NCBI RefSeq assembly: GCF_026625885.1 | Contig: NZ_CP113068.1 | Span: 992,001-1,056,000 of the forward strand | From: Roseateles sp. SL47 | GTDB lineage: Bacteria > Pseudomonadota > Gammaproteobacteria > Burkholderiales > Burkholderiaceae_C | Direction of reading: 5' to 3' | Length of the DNA stretch: 64,000 nucleotides | Shown here: one piece after another, positions 52,945 to 64,000 of the stretch | Layout: every line of letters begins with the position of its first letter | Numbering within the stretch: the stretch's first letter is position 1 | Made by a program: the position numbers and the translations under genes | Notes under the pieces: generated by a model | The model's database searches: none | Told to the model about the DNA's origin: nothing | The model's input: only the letters and a program-made list of their open reading frames with translations

Positions 52945-53421
52945 ATGACGCACTCCCTGCTGATGTCTTTCATCCGTCGGCCGCAACACCTGTTGCTCAC
53001 CGCCGCCCTGGCGGCCACCTGCACCTTAATGACGCCGCTCACGGCCGCCGCCCACGGTGATGGCGGCAGCGAGGCCAGCGCTGCGTTGTCACTGCTGCCG
53101 GTGGCGGTGTCGGTCGCTGCGCCCGTGGCGGTGCTCTCGGCCGGGGCCTCGCTGGTGGTGGTCGCGGTCGAGGTGACGGCGTCCGGGACGGTCTGGGTGC
53201 TCAAGCGCGTTTCGGATGGCGTGAAGGTCAGCGTGCGTTTTGCCGGCAAAGTGGCGGTGGGCGCCTCGGTGGCCGTGGGCACGGCGGTGTCAGTGGTCGT
53301 GGTGGGCACCGGCGTGTTGCTGTCGGCTGCTGGTGAGGCCATTGCCTTCATCCCCAACGAGGTCGGGGCTTCCCTGATGCACAACGAACGTGTCACCTTG
53401 CGAGGGCGGGCCGTGCGCTGA
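52945..53421 (+). CDS. Hypothetical exported protein
   Basis: 158 residues. Signal peptide with core HLLLTAALAATCTLMTPLTAAA and cleavage near AHG. The mature part is Val/Ala/Gly-rich with alternating hydrophobic stretches (LPVAVSVAAPVAVLSAGASLVVVAVEVTASGTVWVLKRVSDGV, AVGTAVSVVVVGTGVLLSAAGEAIAFIPNEVG), so it may be membrane-associated. No known domain. Co-directional with and 99 bp after the YiaA/B gene. Confidence 0.65.
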   Translation: MTHSLLMSFIRRPQHLLLTAALAATCTLMTPLTAAAHGDGGSEASAALSLLPVAVSVAAPVAVLSAGASLVVVAVEVTASGTVWVLKRVSDGVKVSVRFAGKVAVGASVAVGTAVSVVVVGTGVLLSAAGEAIAFIPNEVGASLMHNERVTLRGRAVR

Positions 53422-53581
53422 GCGCGGTGCCGTCCAGGCCCCATGGCTCTGGGTTATCCCGTAGGTCCGCGGGGAAGACGCCACAGACAGGCCCTTCACC
53501 GCTCTAATCACTCCTTGCGCAGGACGGTCTCTCACCGACACTCCGGTTTGGACGTCCCGATCCCCACCCACACGAAGCCGT

Positions 53582-55525
53582 ATGAGCGAAACCCAACATT
53601 CCAGCCAGTTTGCCCTGTTGGGCCAGCGCCGATTTGCGCCCTTCTTCGTCACGCAGTTGGCCGGAGCCTTTAACGACTCGTTCCTCAAGCAGTTGGTGAT
53701 CCTGTTGGTCACCTTCCATGCGACCGAGTACACGACCCTGTCGGCCGGTTTGGTGGCCAACCTGGCGGCAGGTCTCTTCATCCTGCCCTTCGTGCTGTTT
53801 TCTGCCTACGCGGGTCAACTGGCGGACCGCTTTGACAAGGCCCGGGTCATCCGGGCGATCAAGGCTGCCGAAGTGGCCATCATGGTCGTCGCCAGTGCGG
53901 GCTTTTACATGAAGAGTCTGCCGGTGCTGCTGGCGTCGATCTTCACCATGGGCTGTCACTCGGCCTTCTTCGGCCCGGTCAAGTATTCGCTGCTGCCCAG
54001 GGTGTTGATGAAAGACGAGCTGACCGGCGGCAATGGCCTGCTGGAAATGGGCACTTTCCTCAGCATCCTCCTGGGCACGCTCGTGGCGGGCGTGCTGGCT
54101 GCCGTGACGACCCATCCCCTCTGGCTGTCCCTGGCACTCCTCGGGTTCGCGACCTTGGGGCTGATCTCCAGTCTGTTCATTCCGGCCACCGGTGAGGCGG
54201 CACCCGACCTGAAGCTGCACTTCAGCGTGGTGTCCGAAACCGTTGCCACGGTGAAAATGGGGAAGCGCGAAGGTGAAGGCGTTTGGAACAGCCTTCTGGC
54301 GATCTCCTGGTTCTGGTTCGTTGGCGCGGTGGTGCTGTCTCAGATCCCGGCGCTGGGGAAAGATGTGCTGCACGGCGACACCACGGTGGTGACGGTCCTG
54401 CTGGCAACCTTCTCCATCGGCATCGCGGCGGGCTCCCTGTTGTGCGAGCGCCTGTCCGGACATCGGGTGGAAATCGGGCTGGTCCCCATCGGCTCTATCG
54501 GCCTGTCACTGTTCACGGCAGACCTGGCATGGGCTTGTGATGCCTTCGCCGCCACCGTCCAGTCCTCGTCCGCGCCCTTGGCCTGGTCACAGTTCCTGGC
54601 GATGAGCGGCAGCGTTCGTGTGCTGGCTGACGTGGCGCTGCTGGGTCTGTTTGGCGGCATCTTCATCGTGCCGCTGTATGCCTTTGTCCAGTTGCGCACG
54701 GCCCCGGAACGTCAGTCTCGCATCATCAGCGCCAACAACATCCTGAACGCGGTGGCAATGGTCATCGCTGCTGGCATGTCCGCAGGTCTGCTGGCGTATG
54801 GCCTCTCCGTGACGGGGCTCATTCTGGTCTGTGCTGGATTGAATGCCTTGGTCGCGATCTACATCTACCGGACCGTGCCGGAATTCTTGTGGCGCTTCCT
54901 GAGCTGGTTCGTGGTTCACGCCATTTACCGACTCCGCGCCACGGGCCAGGAGCACCTGCCGGAGGAAGGCCCCGCGCTGATCACCCCCAATCACGTTTCA
55001 TACGTTGATGCGCTGGTGCTCAGCGCACTGTGCCCGCGGCCCATTCGTTTCGTGATGGACGCCAGCATTTTCCGGGTGCCGGTGTTGTCGTGGTTGTTCC
55101 GGCAGGTCAACGCCATTCCCATTGCATCGGCGAAGAAGGAGCCCGCAACCTTGGAGAAAGCACTCGCGGCGATCGACACTGCGTTGCGCAATGGCGAGTT
55201 GGTGTGTGTCTTTCCTGAGGGTGCGCTCACGCGCGATGGTCAGTTGGCCGAGTTCAAGCCTGGCATTCGTCGCATGCTGGATGCCAATCCCGTGCCGGTC
55301 ATCCCTGTGGGCCTCAGTGGCTTGTGGGAGACGGCCTTTGCGCGAAATGGCAAGAGCGTTGGTGGCCGCCTGGTCAGCCTGCGTCCGGGGCGTCGGCTGG
55401 ATGTTCAGGTGGGGGCGGCGCTGCCCCCAGAGGTGAGCATCGAAGAGCTTCGGGCGAAGGTTCAGGGGCTGATTGGCGCAGCGCCGGTGGGGGGCCAGAC
55501 ACATACGTCGACTGCACGTGGGTAG
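53582..55525 (+). CDS. LplT-like MFS transporter fused to PlsC-type acyltransferase
   Basis: 647 residues. The first 430 form a 12-TM major facilitator resembling the lysophospholipid flippase LplT (FVTQLAGAFNDSFLKQLVILLV, SAYAGQLADRFDKARVIRAIK). The C-terminal part is a glycerolipid acyltransferase with NHVSYVD (about 470, the NHx4D motif) and FPEGALTRDG (about 545). It would import lysophospholipid and re-acylate it. In other bacteria the acyltransferase is joined to an acyl-ACP synthetase (Aas); that third domain is missing here. Confidence 0.9.
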   Translation: MSETQHSSQFALLGQRRFAPFFVTQLAGAFNDSFLKQLVILLVTFHATEYTTLSAGLVANLAAGLFILPFVLFSAYAGQLADRFDKARVIRAIKAAEVAIMVVASAGFYMKSLPVLLASIFTMGCHSAFFGPVKYSLLPRVLMKDELTGGNGLLEMGTFLSILLGTLVAGVLAAVTTHPLWLSLALLGFATLGLISSLFIPATGEAAPDLKLHFSVVSETVATVKMGKREGEGVWNSLLAISWFWFVGAVVLSQIPALGKDVLHGDTTVVTVLLATFSIGIAAGSLLCERLSGHRVEIGLVPIGSIGLSLFTADLAWACDAFAATVQSSSAPLAWSQFLAMSGSVRVLADVALLGLFGGIFIVPLYAFVQLRTAPERQSRIISANNILNAVAMVIAAGMSAGLLAYGLSVTGLILVCAGLNALVAIYIYRTVPEFLWRFLSWFVVHAIYRLRATGQEHLPEEGPALITPNHVSYVDALVLSALCPRPIRFVMDASIFRVPVLSWLFRQVNAIPIASAKKEPATLEKALAAIDTALRNGELVCVFPEGALTRDGQLAEFKPGIRRMLDANPVPVIPVGLSGLWETAFARNGKSVGGRLVSLRPGRRLDVQVGAALPPEVSIEELRAKVQGLIGAAPVGGQTHTSTARG

Positions 55526-55645
55526 CGGCCCGCCCCGCATCTGCAGATGCATTGGCCATTTGCTTCACCAGTTCCACAACGGGGGTGCTGGTGGATCCAG
55601 GTCGCTTATCCCATTGACCTTGGTCACTGGCCTTTGTGGGCCACC

Positions 55646-56173
55646 TCACTGCGCGCGTCGCGCTTCGCTGCGGCGCCACACCCGGCTCAAACGCCGCAGG
55701 CGCAGCTTCAGGGCGCGGGCCGTGCGCCACACGCCGCTGCTGCGCACCCAGGCCAGCAGGCCCGCCTTCCATTCCACCCATCGCGCATACAGGCGCCGGA
55801 ACCAGTCCAGACGCAGGAGTGCCGGCTGGGTCAATGCAAACAAATGGGCCACCACCGCCGTGCCCACCAGCTTCGCCGAAAGGATCACCCCCAGCCCCAT
55901 CGCTGCATGGCCTTGGCCGATCAACCACAGCGCCAGCAACTTCACCGGCAGCAGGAACAGGCTGGGCACCAGCAGCACCAGCAGGGCCAGATAGGGCGGG
56001 AGGCGGCGGACCGCAGCTTCCAGATGCCTGATGACCGGCAAGCGCCCGAGGCGGGCCATCACCCGCTGCAACGGCTCCCATCCCCATTCTTCGAAGAGGA
56101 TGACCAGCGCCAGGACAAATCGAAGGGTCCATCGCAGCGGCGATAGCAACAGCTTGAGCATGGCAGCGATCAT
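55646..56173 (-). CDS. Hypothetical membrane protein
   Basis: 175 residues (ATG at 56161 is an alternative start; AGGGGAG lies just upstream). Two or three hydrophobic segments (LRFVLALVILFEEWG, YLALLVLLVPSLFLLPVKLLALWLI, GVILSAKLVGTAVVAHLFAL) and a strongly basic C-terminal tail. No domain recognised, though similar orphan proteins are common in this order. Convergent with the LplT-PlsC gene and divergent from the MarR gene. Confidence 0.7.
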   Translation of the reverse strand: MIAAMLKLLLSPLRWTLRFVLALVILFEEWGWEPLQRVMARLGRLPVIRHLEAAVRRLPPYLALLVLLVPSLFLLPVKLLALWLIGQGHAAMGLGVILSAKLVGTAVVAHLFALTQPALLRLDWFRRLYARWVEWKAGLLAWVRSSGVWRTARALKLRLRRLSRVWRRSEARRAQ

Positions 56174-56218
56174 CTCCCCTCAAACCAGCATGTGCAAACT
56201 GATGCTGAGGCGGAACTG

Positions 56219-56277
56219 GTTCGAAATTTACGAACTTTTGGCTCAAGCTTCGTGCTCGTCACTTATTTTGCTTGCAA
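56219..56277. promoter_or_regulatory. Candidate operators upstream of the OhrR-like gene
   Basis: GTTCG-aaattta-CGAAC (56219-56235) and TTGC-TT-GCAA (56268-56277), both in an AT-rich stretch before the ATG at 56308. The second resembles TAGC-AA-GCTA at 56909-56918 before the hydrolase gene, so one regulator may bind both. Confidence 0.45.
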
Positions 56278-56307
56278 TTAGTTCGCGTGCGAGTTAAATT
56301 CTCGTCC

Positions 56308-56805
56308 ATGGCACACAACAACACTCCCACCCCTGCGAAGCCCACTGGCGGCACCGCTGATGCGTCGGCGTGTGTGGCTCTGGATATCGACCAGCAGCTC
56401 TGCTTCGCCGTCTATTCGACGATGCTGGGGCTGAACAAGATCTACCGCGATCTTCTGAAAGAGCTGGGCATCACCTACCCGCAGTACCTGGTGCTGCTGG
56501 TGCTGTGGGAGCGAGATGGCCTGACGGTCGGCGAGATCAGTGAGCGTGTGTTCCTGGATTCGCCCACCCTCACCCCCCTGCTCAAGCGGCTGGAAGCGGC
56601 CGGCCTGCTCATCCGTACGCGTTCGGCGCAGGATGAGCGGCAGGTGCTGATCACCTTGACCGATGAAGGGCGCGGTTTGCAGCAGCGTGCCTCGCATGTG
56701 CCGCAATGTATTGCGGAGGCGGCGGACACCGACATGGCCGAGATCATCGACCTGCGGGACCGGTTGCTGGCCCTGCGTGGCCGGATGGCGCGTCACGCCG
56801 GCTGA
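56308..56805 (+). CDS. MarR-family organic-hydroperoxide-type regulator (OhrR-like)
   Basis: 165 residues; start at the ATG 56308. The segment [41 protein letters not shown] carries the reactive Cys (C32) of OhrR, which is oxidised by organic peroxides. The winged [27 protein letters not shown] and [10 protein letters not shown] follow. It precedes the secreted alpha/beta hydrolase by 196 bp on the same strand. No ohr gene is nearby, so the hydrolase is the likely target. Confidence 0.87.
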   Translation: MAHNNTPTPAKPTGGTADASACVALDIDQQLCFAVYSTMLGLNKIYRDLLKELGITYPQYLVLLVLWERDGLTVGEISERVFLDSPTLTPLLKRLEAAGLLIRTRSAQDERQVLITLTDEGRGLQQRASHVPQCIAEAADTDMAEIIDLRDRLLALRGRMARHAG

Positions 56806-56908
56806 GCCCGGCACGACCGGAACTGACCCATCCCATCCGATCCCATCCCCATTGACTGAACGATTTTTGCCCCCATGCCACACGCCAAATACCTCGCACA
56901 CGAAGTAC

Positions 56909-56918
56909 TAGCAAGCTA
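56909..56918. promoter_or_regulatory. Candidate OhrR-like operator before the hydrolase gene
   Basis: Palindrome TAGC-AA-GCTA, 83 bp before the ATG at 57002. It is 8/10 identical to the complement of the TTGCTTGCAA dyad before the regulator gene. Confidence 0.4.
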
Positions 56919-57001
56919 ATCAAACCACTTCCAACAAGCTGTTCTTTTCATTGGTCGTTCACCCACCCTGCCCTTTCTCACCCACCACCAAGGAGCCACT
57001 C

Positions 57002-57988
57002 ATGTCCACACTCTCGACCCTCGCTCGTTCCTCGCGTCGTCAACTGCTGGCCATCTCCACACTGGCCATTGCCGCCGCCAGCGCCATCGCGACACCGGCC
57101 CTGGCCGCTGATGCCGCCAAGCCTGCTGCGGCCCGCGTGTCCGCCGCCCAGCCCTCGGGCAGCTACATCACCACGAAGGACGGCGTTCAGCTCTATTACA
57201 AGGACTGGGGTCCCCGCAACGGTCAGCCCATCGTCTTCAGCCACGGCTGGCCGCTCGATTCGGACAGCTGGGAATCGCAGATGATCTTCCTGGCCGACCA
57301 CGGCTACCGCGTGATCGCCCATGACCGCCGGGGTCACGGCCGTTCCAGCCAGCCCTGGGAAGGCAACGACATGGACCACTATGCCGACGACCTGGCCACC
57401 GTCATCGAGACGTTGAACCTGAAGAACGCGGTGCTGGTGGGCTTCTCCACCGGGGGCGGTGAAGTGGCGCGCTACATCGGCCGCCATGGCACCTCGCGAG
57501 TGGCCAAGGCCGTGCTGGTGTCGGCGGTTCCGCCGATCATGGTGAAGTCGGAACAGAACCCGGGTGGCGTACCCAAGGAAGTCTTTGACGGCCTGCGGGC
57601 CGGCCAACTGGCCAATCGCGCCCAGCTCTACAAGGACATCGCCTCCGGCCCGTTCTACGGCTTCAACCGGCCGGGCGCCAAGGTGTCCCAGGGCCTGATC
57701 GACAACTGGTGGCAGCAAGGCATGCTGGGCGGCCACAAGAACACCTATGACTCGATCAAGGCGTTCTCGGAAACCGACTTCACCGCCGACCTGAAGAAGT
57801 TGGACAAACCCACGCTGGTGATCCATGGCGACGACGACCAGATCGTGCCGCTGGACATCTCCGGCCGCGCTTCCGCCCGCCTGATCAAGGGTGCGCAGCT
57901 GAAGGTGTATGAAGGCGCCCCACACGGCCTGACCGATACCCACAAGGACCGCCTGAATGCGGACCTGTTGGCCTTCATCCAGCAATAA
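57002..57988 (+). CDS. Secreted alpha/beta hydrolase (non-heme haloperoxidase/esterase type)
   Basis: 328 residues from an ATG preceded by AAGGAG. Signal peptide ends near ATPALAADA. The catalytic triad is readable: Ser in GFSTGGGE, Asp in HGDDDQIVP and His in APHGLTD; the oxyanion segment is [12 protein letters not shown]. Closest to arylesterase / cofactor-free chloroperoxidases, which can also perhydrolyse. Likely periplasmic and induced by peroxide through the upstream OhrR-like protein. Confidence 0.9.
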   Translation: MSTLSTLARSSRRQLLAISTLAIAAASAIATPALAADAAKPAAARVSAAQPSGSYITTKDGVQLYYKDWGPRNGQPIVFSHGWPLDSDSWESQMIFLADHGYRVIAHDRRGHGRSSQPWEGNDMDHYADDLATVIETLNLKNAVLVGFSTGGGEVARYIGRHGTSRVAKAVLVSAVPPIMVKSEQNPGGVPKEVFDGLRAGQLANRAQLYKDIASGPFYGFNRPGAKVSQGLIDNWWQQGMLGGHKNTYDSIKAFSETDFTADLKKLDKPTLVIHGDDDQIVPLDISGRASARLIKGAQLKVYEGAPHGLTDTHKDRLNADLLAFIQQ

Positions 57989-58080
57989 GTCCGGCAATCA
58001 GCCGGGCAATCCGTCCGTCGGTCCGGCAATCGGCCCGCCAGACAGCCCGCCAATCCGCACGGCGTGCGGGAGCGGGATGC

Positions 58081-58111
58081 AAAAAAGGGAGCGCCTTGGC
58101 GCTCCCTTTTT
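58081..58111. terminator. Bidirectional intrinsic terminator between hydrolase and tgt
   Basis: Perfect 9-bp stem GGGAGCGCC (58087-58095) / GGCGCTCCC (58098-58106) with a 2-nt gap, six As on the left and five Ts on the right. Serves both converging genes. Confidence 0.88.
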
Positions 58112-58176
58112 GAATGGCCCAATCAGAGGGTTGACGACGGTTGACGGCGGTTCGCCACGATTCCGACGACGAAACG

Positions 58177-61440
<3,264 letters not shown>

Positions 61441-61480
61441 GGGCACCTCGGGTCGTGGGCCGCAGGGCGGCCCACCCCGC

Positions 61481-61515
61481 AAAAAAGGCCGCTGAATCGT
61501 TTCAGCGGCCTTTTT
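61481..61515. terminator. Bidirectional intrinsic terminator between argG and PEP-CTERM gene
   Basis: Stem AGGCCGCTGAA (61486-61496) / TTCAGCGGCCT (61501-61511), with As on the left and Ts on the right. Confidence 0.88.
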
Positions 61516-61542
61516 GTTGGCAACTACACGCCAGTGGTGAGA

Positions 61543-62232
61543 TCAGCTCCGGCGACGAGCCAGGAAGCCCAGGGCCGCGATGCCGGCGATCATCAGCGCA
61601 TAGGTCTGCGGTTCCGGCACAGGGCTGGTCAGCGGCGTCGTGCTGGGCAGCGCGTTGGCCACGGCGCTGGCAAATTCCACGCGCACACCGGTGTAGTTGT
61701 AGACCGAGTTCGCATCGTCCGTCACCACAAAGCTCAGCGTGTTCACGCCGGTGGTGAAGTAGCTGGTGATGCTGCTGAAGTCGGTCCAGCCGGTGTAGCC
61801 ATTGCCTTCAATCGTCGAGATGGCCTGGCCATTGAGCAGCAGCACACCGCTGTTGTCCGACGCCCAGCGACCGGTGATGGAAGCGCTGGAGATGTCGTAG
61901 CCGGTCAGGTCAAAACTGAGCGACCAGGTGACGACACTGTCCGAGCTGGAGCTGTAGTTGGTCTGCTGGTCACCCCCCAGAATCAGCCAGGACGACGATT
62001 CGGTGTTGGCAATCCAGTGCGGGAACGGATCGGTCGAGCCGCTGCTCACCACCCCATAACCGGTCTGACCGGAATAGTCGCCGCCCGACACGGTGTAGGC
62101 GTAGTTCTTGTCCGTCGCGCCAGAGCTCAAGCCGCTGCCGGTATTGACCAGGCCTTCAATCGTGTCGGCCATCGCCACACCGCCCATCAGGGTGGCGGCC
62201 AGCGCGAAGGGGGTAAGTGCAAGCAGCTTCAT
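61543..62232 (-). CDS. PEP-CTERM sorting domain protein, Ser/Thr/Gly-rich
   Basis: 229 residues. Signal peptide ends near GVAMADT. The body is rich in Ser, Thr, Gly and Asn (SSWLILGGDQQTNYSSSSD, GRWASDNSGVLLLNGQAI), suggesting a beta-sandwich surface protein. C-terminus VPEPQTYALMIAGIAALGFLARRRS is a perfect PEP-CTERM anchor. Expected to be sorted by an exosortase outside this window. Monocistronic. Confidence 0.9.
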   Translation of the reverse strand: MKLLALTPFALAATLMGGVAMADTIEGLVNTGSGLSSGATDKNYAYTVSGGDYSGQTGYGVVSSGSTDPFPHWIANTESSSWLILGGDQQTNYSSSSDSVVTWSLSFDLTGYDISSASITGRWASDNSGVLLLNGQAISTIEGNGYTGWTDFSSITSYFTTGVNTLSFVVTDDANSVYNYTGVRVEFASAVANALPSTTPLTSPVPEPQTYALMIAGIAALGFLARRRS

Positions 62233-62654
62233 GAAGTTCCCGAATGGATGGATGTGCGAAACCTGGCAAGCGCCTGGCCCGTTGTTCTGCAGTCCATTGT
62301 TCCAAAATGCGTGACTTATTGCCCCCCGTGGCCGTGGGGGTCAGGTCTGTTCTTTGGTAACGCTGGGGTAACGACCGTAGCGGCCCCCTCAATTCGGGCG
62401 ACCATCGCACCAATAGGTTGGCGTTCGCACACAACAGGTGCAGCCCCTCACGATGCGGGGGATAGGCGTCGGCATGCCGCGCGGGGGGCTGGTCCACGCC
62501 AGCCCAACGTCACCCGCCTTCGGCGGCAAGGTCCGCCGCTTCCGCCCGGGAAGCGAGCATGCAAGACGCCTGCGACCGCCACCGGCGCGGCCTGCCCACG
62601 ATCAACGCGCAGGGCGGCCCGTTCGGTCGGAGATGGGTGGCCCCGTTGCGCCGC
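62233..62654. other. Gene-free stretch between PEP-CTERM gene and queA
   Basis: About 420 bp. It holds the upstream region of the PEP-CTERM gene, with two GGTAACG repeats 11 bp apart (62356-62362 and 62367-62373). The part beyond about 62440 looks like degraded or random GC-rich sequence. No ORF with convincing bias and no RNA signal. Confidence 0.5.
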
Positions 62655-63695
62655 TCAGGCGCGCCGATCCAGCAACATCGCATCCCCATAGCTGAAAAAG
62701 CGGTACCGCTGCTCGATGGCATGCCGGTACAGCGCCATGATGTGCTCATACCCCGCCAGGGCCGACACCAGCATCATCAAGGTGCTCTTGGGCAGATGGA
62801 AGTTGGTGATCAGCCGGTCCACCACCTGAAACTGGAAGCCCGGGGTGATGAAGATGTCCGTCTCGCGGGCCCCGGCCTGCAACGCCCCCCCCAGCGCCGC
62901 CGATTCCAATGCGCGCAAGGTGGTGGTGCCCACGGCCGTCACCCGCCCACCGGCTGCACGGCAGCGCTCGATGGCGGCCACGGTCTCTTCCGGCACCTGG
63001 AACCACTCGCTGTGCATCTTGTGCTCGGCCAGCGTTTCCACCCGTACCGGCTGGAAGGTGCCGGCGCCGACATGCAGGGTGACATGCGCGGTCTGCACAC
63101 CACGGGCCGCCAGGCGTTCCAGCAGCGCTTCATCGAAATGCAGCGCCGCCGTCGGCGCCGCCACCGCACCCGGCTCGCGGGCAAAGACGGTCTGGTAGCG
63201 CCGGACGTCATCGGCCGAATCGTCGTGGGCGATGTAGGGCGGCAGCGGCACATGGCCGTGCCGCTCCAGCAGGTCAAACGGCTCTCCGGACAAGCGCAGA
63301 TGGAACAGGCCGTTGTCCGGCCCGCAGCGGCCCAGCACCTCGGCATCAAATGCATCGGCAAAGCGCACCATCGCCCCCGGCTTGGGACTCTTGCTGGCCC
63401 GCATGTGCGCCCAGACCTCCTGTGTGCCGGGCAGCACCCGCTCCACCAGGGCCTCCACGGCCCCGCCGCTGGCCTTGGCGCCATACAGCCGCGCCTTGAT
63501 CACCCGGGTGTTGTTGAACACCAGCAGGTCTTTGGGATCCAGCAGCTCGGGCAGTTCACGGAACACACGGTCCACCGGTTCCACCGCGCGGCCGTCCAGC
63601 AGGCGGGAGGCACTGCGTTCAGCGGCGGGATGCTGGGCGATCAGTTCGTCAGGCAGAGCGAAGTCGAAGTCGCTCACGGAAAAGAGTCGGGACAT
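62655..63695 (-). CDS. queA: S-adenosylmethionine:tRNA ribosyltransferase-isomerase
   Basis: 346 residues from [33 protein letters not shown]. Transfers the ribosyl group of SAM to preQ1-tRNA to make epoxyqueuosine. [43 protein letters not shown] sequence, and [33 protein letters not shown] are diagnostic. Divergent from recG, as in many Burkholderiales; same pathway as tgt. Confidence 0.96.
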   Translation of the reverse strand: MSRLFSVSDFDFALPDELIAQHPAAERSASRLLDGRAVEPVDRVFRELPELLDPKDLLVFNNTRVIKARLYGAKASGGAVEALVERVLPGTQEVWAHMRASKSPKPGAMVRFADAFDAEVLGRCGPDNGLFHLRLSGEPFDLLERHGHVPLPPYIAHDDSADDVRRYQTVFAREPGAVAAPTAALHFDEALLERLAARGVQTAHVTLHVGAGTFQPVRVETLAEHKMHSEWFQVPEETVAAIERCRAAGGRVTAVGTTTLRALESAALGGALQAGARETDIFITPGFQFQVVDRLITNFHLPKSTLMMLVSALAGYEHIMALYRHAIEQRYRFFSYGDAMLLDRRA

Positions 63696-63782
63696 GGGAA
63701 ACGAGGGCCGGACAGACCCGTGCCGATCAGAATGAGGAAGGTCTGAATTCTCCCACCCGGAACGGAGGCAGAATTCCGACCC

Positions 63783-64000
63783 ATGTCCGAGGTCCCGCCC
63801 GTGCCGTCCGCCCCCCCACCTGCGACCCCGCCTGCGTCCAAACCAGCGCGCAAGGCCGCCGCCAGGAAAGGAACGGCGGGGGCGGCCGCTTCCTCCAGCG
63901 GCGGCTCCTCCACGGGCGCGACGGCCACGGGTGCGCCGCCCAAGTCCGCACCGCAAAAGGCCATGGAACGGATGGGCCTGACCCGGGACATCGACCTGGC
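63783..64000 (+). CDS. recG: ATP-dependent DNA helicase RecG (partial, N-terminal end)
   Basis: The frame from the ATG at 63783 runs off the right edge after 72 codons. The first 58 residues are a Pro/Ala/Ser/Lys-rich extension. The recognisable RecG start is [13 protein letters not shown] at the very end. Identification rests on this short match and on the queA-recG neighbourhood. RecG regresses stalled replication forks. Confidence 0.7.
   Translation, partial: MSEVPPVPSAPPPATPPASKPARKAAARKGTAGAAASSSGGSSTGATATGAPPKSAPQKAMERMGLTRDIDL

Noticed and set aside
62233..62330. Possible sigma-54 promoter (TGGAAC...TGCAG) before the PEP-CTERM gene
   Set aside because: The GG and GC elements are 11 bp apart instead of 10, and the consensus is otherwise weak.

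Overview
The window is about 64 kb of high-GC, gene-dense DNA. It looks like the chromosome of a betaproteobacterium in the Burkholderiales, probably near Roseateles, Mitsuaria or Rubrivivax. This placement is inferred from strong G/C bias at third codon positions, a GTP-type PEP carboxykinase, the long form of ArgG, the queA-recG neighbourhood, PEP-CTERM proteins and a large c-di-GMP gene complement. I see no rRNA, tRNA, CRISPR array, insertion sequence, integrase or replication origin. The two ends cut through modA (left) and recG (right).

Layout. 0-5.4 kb: the start of modA with a ModE-box-like palindrome, a BigR-type sulfide/persulfide detoxification locus (blh / bigR-yeeE-yeeE), a ModE-like regulator and a large Cache-PAS-GGDEF protein. 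5.7-9.8 kb: the conserved cluster of circularly permuted ATP-grasp, alpha-E, transglutaminase and Anbu proteasome-like protein. 9.8-13.7 kb: a GntR-regulated polar amino-acid ABC operon. 13.9-16.9 kb: an FAH-family hydrolase, nadC and rlpA. 17-21 kb: three adjacent GGDEF proteins. 21-30 kb: mmsA and its LysR regulator, a candidate small RNA, a UPF0149 protein, a YegD-like Hsp70, and a lysE-dadA operon facing an ArgP-like regulator. 30-35.5 kb: uspA, a phosphoesterase, a second UPF0149 protein with SEC-C, small proteins and pckG. 35.7-37.8 kb: a compositionally distinct AbiE-type (type IV) toxin-antitoxin pair. 38-45 kb: an AraC remnant, a GNAT, a PEP-CTERM protein, a fluoride riboswitch with a CLC-F-type antiporter, an output-less GAF-PAS sensor, a MOSC protein and an old yellow enzyme. 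45-58 kb: a beta-helix protein, rlmJ, an NAD(P)-binding protein with its LysR regulator, a PEP-CTERM-associated CAAX-type protease, an XRE regulator, an amidohydrolase, small membrane proteins, an LplT-PlsC fusion, and an OhrR-type regulator beside a secreted alpha/beta hydrolase. 58-64 kb: tgt, a YigZ protein, argG, a PEP-CTERM protein, queA and recG.

The most informative non-coding signals are three. First, a complete fluoride-riboswitch aptamer on the minus strand at about 41266-41328, in front of a ClC protein whose selectivity motif is of the fluoride type. Second, four TTTCA/TGAAA palindromes spaced at near-whole helical turns upstream of, and across, the start of the AbiEi gene. Third, a 24-bp ModE-box-like palindrome upstream of modA, with a modE-like gene 2.8 kb away. 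No wholly new system is proven. The strongest candidates for something not yet described are the AbiE operator array with its nuclease-like antitoxin N-terminus, and the structured RNA at about 23924-24060.
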